Assembly (NCBI RefSeq): GCF_018812025.1
Contig: NC_063063.1
Coordinates: 1,542,001-1,606,000, forward strand
Reading direction: 5' to 3'
DNA: 64,000 nt
Origin: Megalobrama amblycephala
Taxonomy: Eukaryota > Chordata > Actinopteri > Cypriniformes > Xenocyprididae
The notes beneath the pieces were generated by a model that made no database searches, was not told the DNA's origin, and saw nothing but the letters and a program-made list of their open reading frames with translations. Below are positions 47,901 to 54,802 of the stretch, in pieces (positions within the stretch are counted from its first letter, which is position 1; the number at the start of each line of letters is the position of its first letter). The position numbers were made by a program, and so were the translations under genes.

Positions 47901-50900
47901 ACAAGTATTTTTTCGTCAGTAAAATTTTATTTTCATTAATTTTAAACCATTTGATGTGATGAAATAATAGCTTAACATTGTTAAAAAATTACAGGTCATT
48001 TTTGACAGTAAAATTGTGTAAAAATAATGTATATAACATGAAGAAATGTTTAAATATTATTTAAAAATTATGAGTCATTTTTGACAGTAAAATGGTGCAA
48101 AATTAATGAATGTGAGATGACAAAATGTTTAAATATTATTTAAACAAATTGCAAGACATTTTTGTCAGGAAAATGGTATAACATTTGTGAATATTACATG
48201 ACAAAATAATGTTAAAATATTATTTAAAAAATTGCAAGCCATTTTTGTCAGACAAATGGTATAAAATTAATGAATATTACATGACAAAATATTATATTAT
48301 AATATTATAATATCATACACAATGGTAATTTAAAGTGCTTTACATAAAGAAGAACTAAATACATAAGAATAAAAATGGCATGCATAAGAAATAAAAATAA
48401 CAGTAAAAATGGAGAATACCACAAACAAATATTACATGACATAATAATGTTTAAATATTATTTAAAAATTACATGTCATATTTGTCAGTATGGAATCAAA
48501 TACATGAATATGATAAAATATTGACTAAATCTACGGGACATTTTCATCAGAAGACAAGCCATGAATCAAAAACTATATAACCTCACTGTTAAAAAGTATG
48601 TCATGGGAAAAGAATGGGAAGAGCATTTCTATTCTCTAAGTATTTAGAAAAGAAATGCTTCATAAAAACTTATTCTTGTGGTTTTGGGCAAGAAGCCTGC
48701 TCAGTGAGAATCAGAGACAGGATCTTTTTGGGGCTCTGGTCTGGGGACGCGCTAAACCCCTGCGGTTTGGCCCTTGATGTGTGTATTGTTGGGGGGATGG
48801 TGTGTTGTGAAGAGAAAATGATGATGGGGGACGACCTGAACGTGAGGAGGGGAGAATACAAAAAAAATAAGGGGTTACGAAGTAAAAGACCACCCATTAA
48901 CTTTCAAATGATTTATAATGCAACATAATTACAATCATATATAACAGCTATATTTAGTTTTAATCAAAGGGGACCAATTATGCGGTTTTACAAAGTCTTG
49001 ATGTTGTTTTTGGGCTCTACTAGATTGAATGTTGATTATTTTCCTCATATTCTCCATTGTTGCAGCTCCTCTCTTCCCAGTCTGTCAGTAACGCTCTGTT
49101 TCTATGAAGCCCCTCCTTCTGAAAAGCACAATGTGCTCTGATTGGTCAGCTGGAGCAGTGTGTTGTGATTGGTGTTTGGGAAATGTCCCGCCCCTTACCA
49201 TAACCACCAGTTTCAACACACTACTAACTAACTCAACCAGGCCCCGCCCCTTTATTCTGCGCATTAATTATTAAAATGAGGAATATTGTGAAGAAAACTC
49301 AATGGAGGCGTTTCAGGGAGTTCATCATTCAAATGTTGTATATATAGGCTAATGGTTGATATATATTAAGCAAATCTCAAAATTAATTTCCATTTTGAAG
49401 ATTTAAGTTTGGCTGGATGTGATGTTGCGTAAGTGTGTTTGTAGTCAGACTTACACACTCTGTTGTGGTTATGTGTACGGAGCTGGTGATGAATGACAGA
49501 CCCTCGTTCATGCTGACTTGCAGGTACACCACCCTGAAGCACAAAGACCAAACATAAATTTTCATATCCATTTTTGTCACGTTGAAAGCCAGCAAATCCT
49601 TTAGCACTGCACAGAAGTATCCATAAAAGTAGGGGGAAAAAAACATAAGACCAACAGGATTTAGAGAGACATGAGACATATGTGCCAAAGACAACATTTT
49701 TGTGACATTTTTTAGAAAAAGATGTATTTGCAGATCTTTAGTTGGCTTCCAGACCATAATTGGCACCCTTACAGAGCTTTGTAGGGTGCTGGTTAACTTT
49801 TGTTGTAGTCAGCTGTCTAGTGTCTCAAACATTTGATAAAAACAGCATTCCACATGTTCAGCATTCCCGCCGAGGTTTGTCTCTGAACAGACAGAGGCCA
49901 AGTCTGCTGTTCTGACAGATAAGTCATTTCTCCCTGATGAAGAGCATCTAATTTAGCTTCGGTTCACATTCCTCAAAAAACATACCGTTGAACAGCCAGA
50001 CAATCATTTCTGAAGACCCCGATATACTCAAGTTCTTTTCGTACTTCGCTTAGGGGTAAAAAGTTCAAAATACTTTTGCAGTGATGCGCTGTTAGCAAAC
50101 ATCCCAATGCCGCCCACACCCAACGTTTAGATGAATATGGAAATGTGTGCTGTGTGTTTTCCTCTCGATAACAAAATAAACACACAACAAAACTGACAGC
50201 ATCTGATGATAGGGATGTGGATATGTTTGCACCAGCTCTGCAATTTGGCTCGCCAATCACGTCACGTTTATTTATATACCACTTTATTCAATATATTGCT
50301 TTAAAGCAAGCAGCTTTACAGTATTAAACAAGAAAAAATAGTGTCAGTGTCGCTTTCAAGCACGCTTTAAGCACATTCGTAAAAACCTGTAATCGATCAT
50401 AGATGGAAAAGACCATTTACAGCCAATTTACCATAGGAAATATATGGTTTATAAAGCTTTTTAACATTTATCGAGATTGAGCCAAAAACCTAGGATTAGT
50501 TCGCCAAAGTTGTTTTTTGAAATAATCTCCAATATTTAACGAACGATTCGATGGACAATGGCTGTCTCATTTTTTGAGAAACACTAATGTCCTCAAAAGC
50601 AGTCTTGGCACCTTGGACAAAGACACAGCATGCCAATTTTCAAGTCAATCAGACTTTGGGTTGCGTAGTTATAGCCATTTTTAAGTTTTTTTTCCATGTT
50701 ATAGCGCCACCAAGTGGCCAGTTGCTGCATCCTTTCTCATACAACCAGAGAATGAGCTCTTACATAGGTGTGCCAAATTTGGTGAAAATATCTCATTCCG
50801 TTCATGAGTTACAGCCATTTTAGTGAAAGAGGCTCCGCCCACTTTGAACGCTTTGGCGCTCTTAGAGACCGTGAATCGAAATTTAAATTTATTTATTTTT

Positions 50901-53900
50901 TTGATAATTTTTGACAATCATACTCCAGAGAATCTTGCTGCACTGGTTTTAGTTCTGATCGGGCCAAAAACCTAGGACTAGTTCGCAACAAAATCCAAAA
51001 ACCCCCAAAAAACTTTGATTGCATGCATTTCGTCCGTCTTGAGCCAAGGATTCCAACAAATAAGACACTTGAGCCTAACGGTTTTGAGCAATTTCATACT
51101 TTTCACTGCTGTAGCGCCCCTGTCAGGCCGATCGGGGTGACCGTTGGTGACGTTGTGGACGGTGTGATTACTACCAGCCCTCAAAGTTTCAAATCTCTAT
51201 GACTTACGGTTTGGTCCGATCACTTTTAGAGGAGAATGCTGATCCATGGAAATGTTAACAATTACAACAGTGTTTCAGCGCTACGCACTTGAACCCGTAA
51301 TTACAACTTCAATTTCTACTATTAAGTGGCTCTCTAGTGTGTTCATGTTTTACTCGTGTCTGAACAGACACCTATTACATCATCACCATGGACCAATGGT
51401 AGTTCGAAGCTGTTTACCAGCTAGAGTGAACTTTTCTGGAAAGTTTGTTTTGGCAAACTGTTTCGAACTCCAGAAACAAACTCCAAACAAACTTCATTTT
51501 GGCCTGATTTTGTTCAAAATTACATCATATCAGTTATTTCTTCGATTTAACTTGAGGTATATCGGGCCCTTGAGAGGCAAAGTAAAGTTTAGGTGCTTTT
51601 TCACACTGTTGAATTACTTGGTGTGAACTTGAGTTCAGAAAATTACTTTCACACCAACCGAACTCTGATGTCGAATGGACTCAGTTAAATCAGTGCAAAA
51701 CAAAAGAAATGAGGGAGAGTTTGGCATGTATGTGAGGAAGGTGGGCTGATGGTTTGATGTAGGATGGGACAGAAGACAAGATGAGAGAGAGAAGAGAAAA
51801 GAAATGGACTGGTGATTGGGGTTTGGGAGAGTTCACTACATTTAAAGTATTTAGTATGTGAAGAGCTAAAGGAATCATGGCAGGTTTCAATGAGAACAAA
51901 AAGTTTCTAAATTCTGACTGGATGAGAGGGATGGAAGAATTGTTTATTCCAATTATTATTAATAATCCATTTTAATAAACTACTAAATAAACTAGGGATG
52001 CACAATATATTGATAGCATATCTATGATGGAAGAAAAATATGAGATGGTAGGAAAAATATGTCAATGCTTTTGCATTCTCTCGCAAATATTTGACGTTCC
52101 TACTTTTGAATTCTTTGCAAGCGAGAGCAAAGTTTCTCGGGGGAATGCAAAACTTTTGTGAGAGACTGCAAAAGCATTGACATATTTTTCCTACCATCTC
52201 ATATTGTCTGTAACTACTTCACCATTAGTCTGATTGACTTGAAAATTGGCATGCAGTGTCTTTGTCCAAGCTGCTATGATCATCTATGAGGACATTGGCA
52301 TATCTCAAAAAACATGTCCGCCATCGACCAATGAAATTTGAGCAGCTATAGAAGAGAAATACGTAACATTAAGAAGCTAAAAATGCAAGAACACTGTATA
52401 GTTACTGATAACAAGGGGGTTCTGTATTAGTGCATGGAAAGCAGAAGAGGGGGAAGAAATATGGAAGCTTTAGGGTCTGTAAGGAATTAATAGAGATGAG
52501 GAACAAAGAAAAGCAGAGAGTGGGTGTGATGAACGCAACGATTCCTGAGGAACTATCTGATTTAATGGCTCCTCAGAGCCTCTGACATCATCTTAAGCTC
52601 AGGCTTTGATTCTGTGGATCCGAAAGGAAAATGAAGGCTATGAACTCAAGAAATCAGGCAGTGCTGGAAAACAGTGGATCAACAGGATGACCTCACAACT
52701 AAAACAGCGAGTTGCGCAGGAAGTGGAATGTGACCTCTGACTGGGCTCATAAACACGGCCTAATGCATGGCAGACCTGTCCGTCAGCTTCTCACTTACTT
52801 TCCAACTTCATCTATAACAGGCGCAGGGCACAGCAAGAACGTGTCTTCAACACTCGCAGGCTTCTCATCTGTTATGGAAGAATAAAAGGTTCAAAGCTTA
52901 GTAAAGTACAGTTATAAATGCAGCAATATATATTTTCATTATGAGAAAGTACTCAGACTCTGTGGGAATATTTGTAGGAAAAACACTCACTGAGCGTGAC
53001 TGTGTCGTTTATTTTGAAGCTGCACAGGACCTGGTCTATGTTTCTGGCATGTCGAAAACCATTACCTCTCACCACCACTTGAAATGACTCTGAAACACAT
53101 ATTCCCACAGTTGCTGCTCAAAAAATGGTGATAAATCCTCACTAAAGACATTTCATTACACCATTTCCCCACAAAAATATAAACTTCTCTGCATTTTTAG
53201 CACGGGTCAATGTCTTCCTGTTGAAATCATCAGAGCTCAAGTAATGTTGGGTAATTTAAAACCACAATGATATAAATGTCCTCTTGGGGAAATGCATCTG
53301 TCATGTTCGACACTGGAATTTCCCTATGATTATTTATTGATAATGTGCTTATATTAATTTTTTAACTATTCTAAATGGATATCTAGTCCAAAAAAAGTGA
53401 CATGCTGTATGCAGGAATGGAAATTAAATGATTAATCCAGTCTTAAAGACTAAAGGCCCGTTTATACCAAGAAATAGAGCTATTAAGATAATGATAACTA
53501 TATTATCCTTGACTACAGCGGACAATATTTTTCGGATTTTTTGAAATACCTACTTTTGCAAACTAGTCCTAGGTTTTTGGCCTGTTCAAAAACAATCCAG
53601 TGCAAGAAAATTCTCCGGAGTCCGATTGTCAAAAAAGTTGAAATTTTGATTCAGGGTCTCTAAGGGCCGCCAAAATGTTTGATGTGGGTGGAGCCACTTT
53701 TACTAAAATGGCTATAACTCGTGAACGGAATGAGATATTTTCACCAAACTTGGTACATCTATATAGGAGCTCATTCTGTGGTTGTGTGAAAAAGGACGAG
53801 GTGACTGGCCACTTGATGGCGCTATAACAGGAAAAAAACTTGAAAATGTCTATAACTACTTCACCGTTTGTCCGATTGACTTGAATATTTGCATACAGTG

Positions 53901-54735
53901 TCTTTGTCCAAGATGCCATGATTGTCTATGAGGACATTGGCGTATCTCAAAAAACATGTCCGCCATCGGCCACTGAATTCTAAGCAGCTATCAGACAAGG
54001 TTAACGGAGGCCGATCGGAATATAACTCGCTGGGTCTGTTTGACTAATGGCCCCATGAGAAATGCCAAAGAAATCGGCCACCAGGCGTGCCTTTGCATTT
54101 TTCACGTGCGTTAAGGATTGTGTATCGAGTGATTTCATACCACATGGTAGAACTCCTCATTCTGAGTAACTTTGCCTCTAGGTCCGCTGCTGTCAATCAA
54201 ATCGTTTCGTAAATATAGGAGATTATTTCAAAAACCAACTTTGGCGAATCAGTCCAAGGTTTTTGGCTCGACCTAACTGTTAAAAAGCTATAAAACCACA
54301 TATTTCCAATGGTAAATTGCCTGTATCGGCTGTAAATGGTCTTTTCCATCTATGATCGAGATGTTACAGGCTTGCTAATTAAAACATTATTCCTTTTTAC
54401 GCATGTGCTTAAAGACCTTGAAACGTTTGAACCCAGATAATTGCTGCTCGCAGCTATATTTAGAACTATATCTTTATCATTATCGTTATCGTTACAGTTA
54501 TTGTTCTTGGTGTGAACAGGCCTTTACTGAGTTAAATTCTCCTTGACTTACAATATACCATAAAGATTAATGTCACATACATAATCCACTGCGAGACATG
54601 TACAGTATGTTAACAAGAATCCACATTTCCTGCAGTTAAAATCAGTGATGAAGTCTTATTTCCCAAATAATTGAATGTGGAAGGAACATAGCTATTAACA
54701 AATGAAATCAAAGGCATTATTATTACTTTATATAA

Positions 54736-54802
<67 letters not shown>

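Noticed and set aside
48614..48928. 104-codon + strand frame
   Set aside because: It is in an antxr1 intron, crosses a purine-rich stretch and shows no recognised domain.
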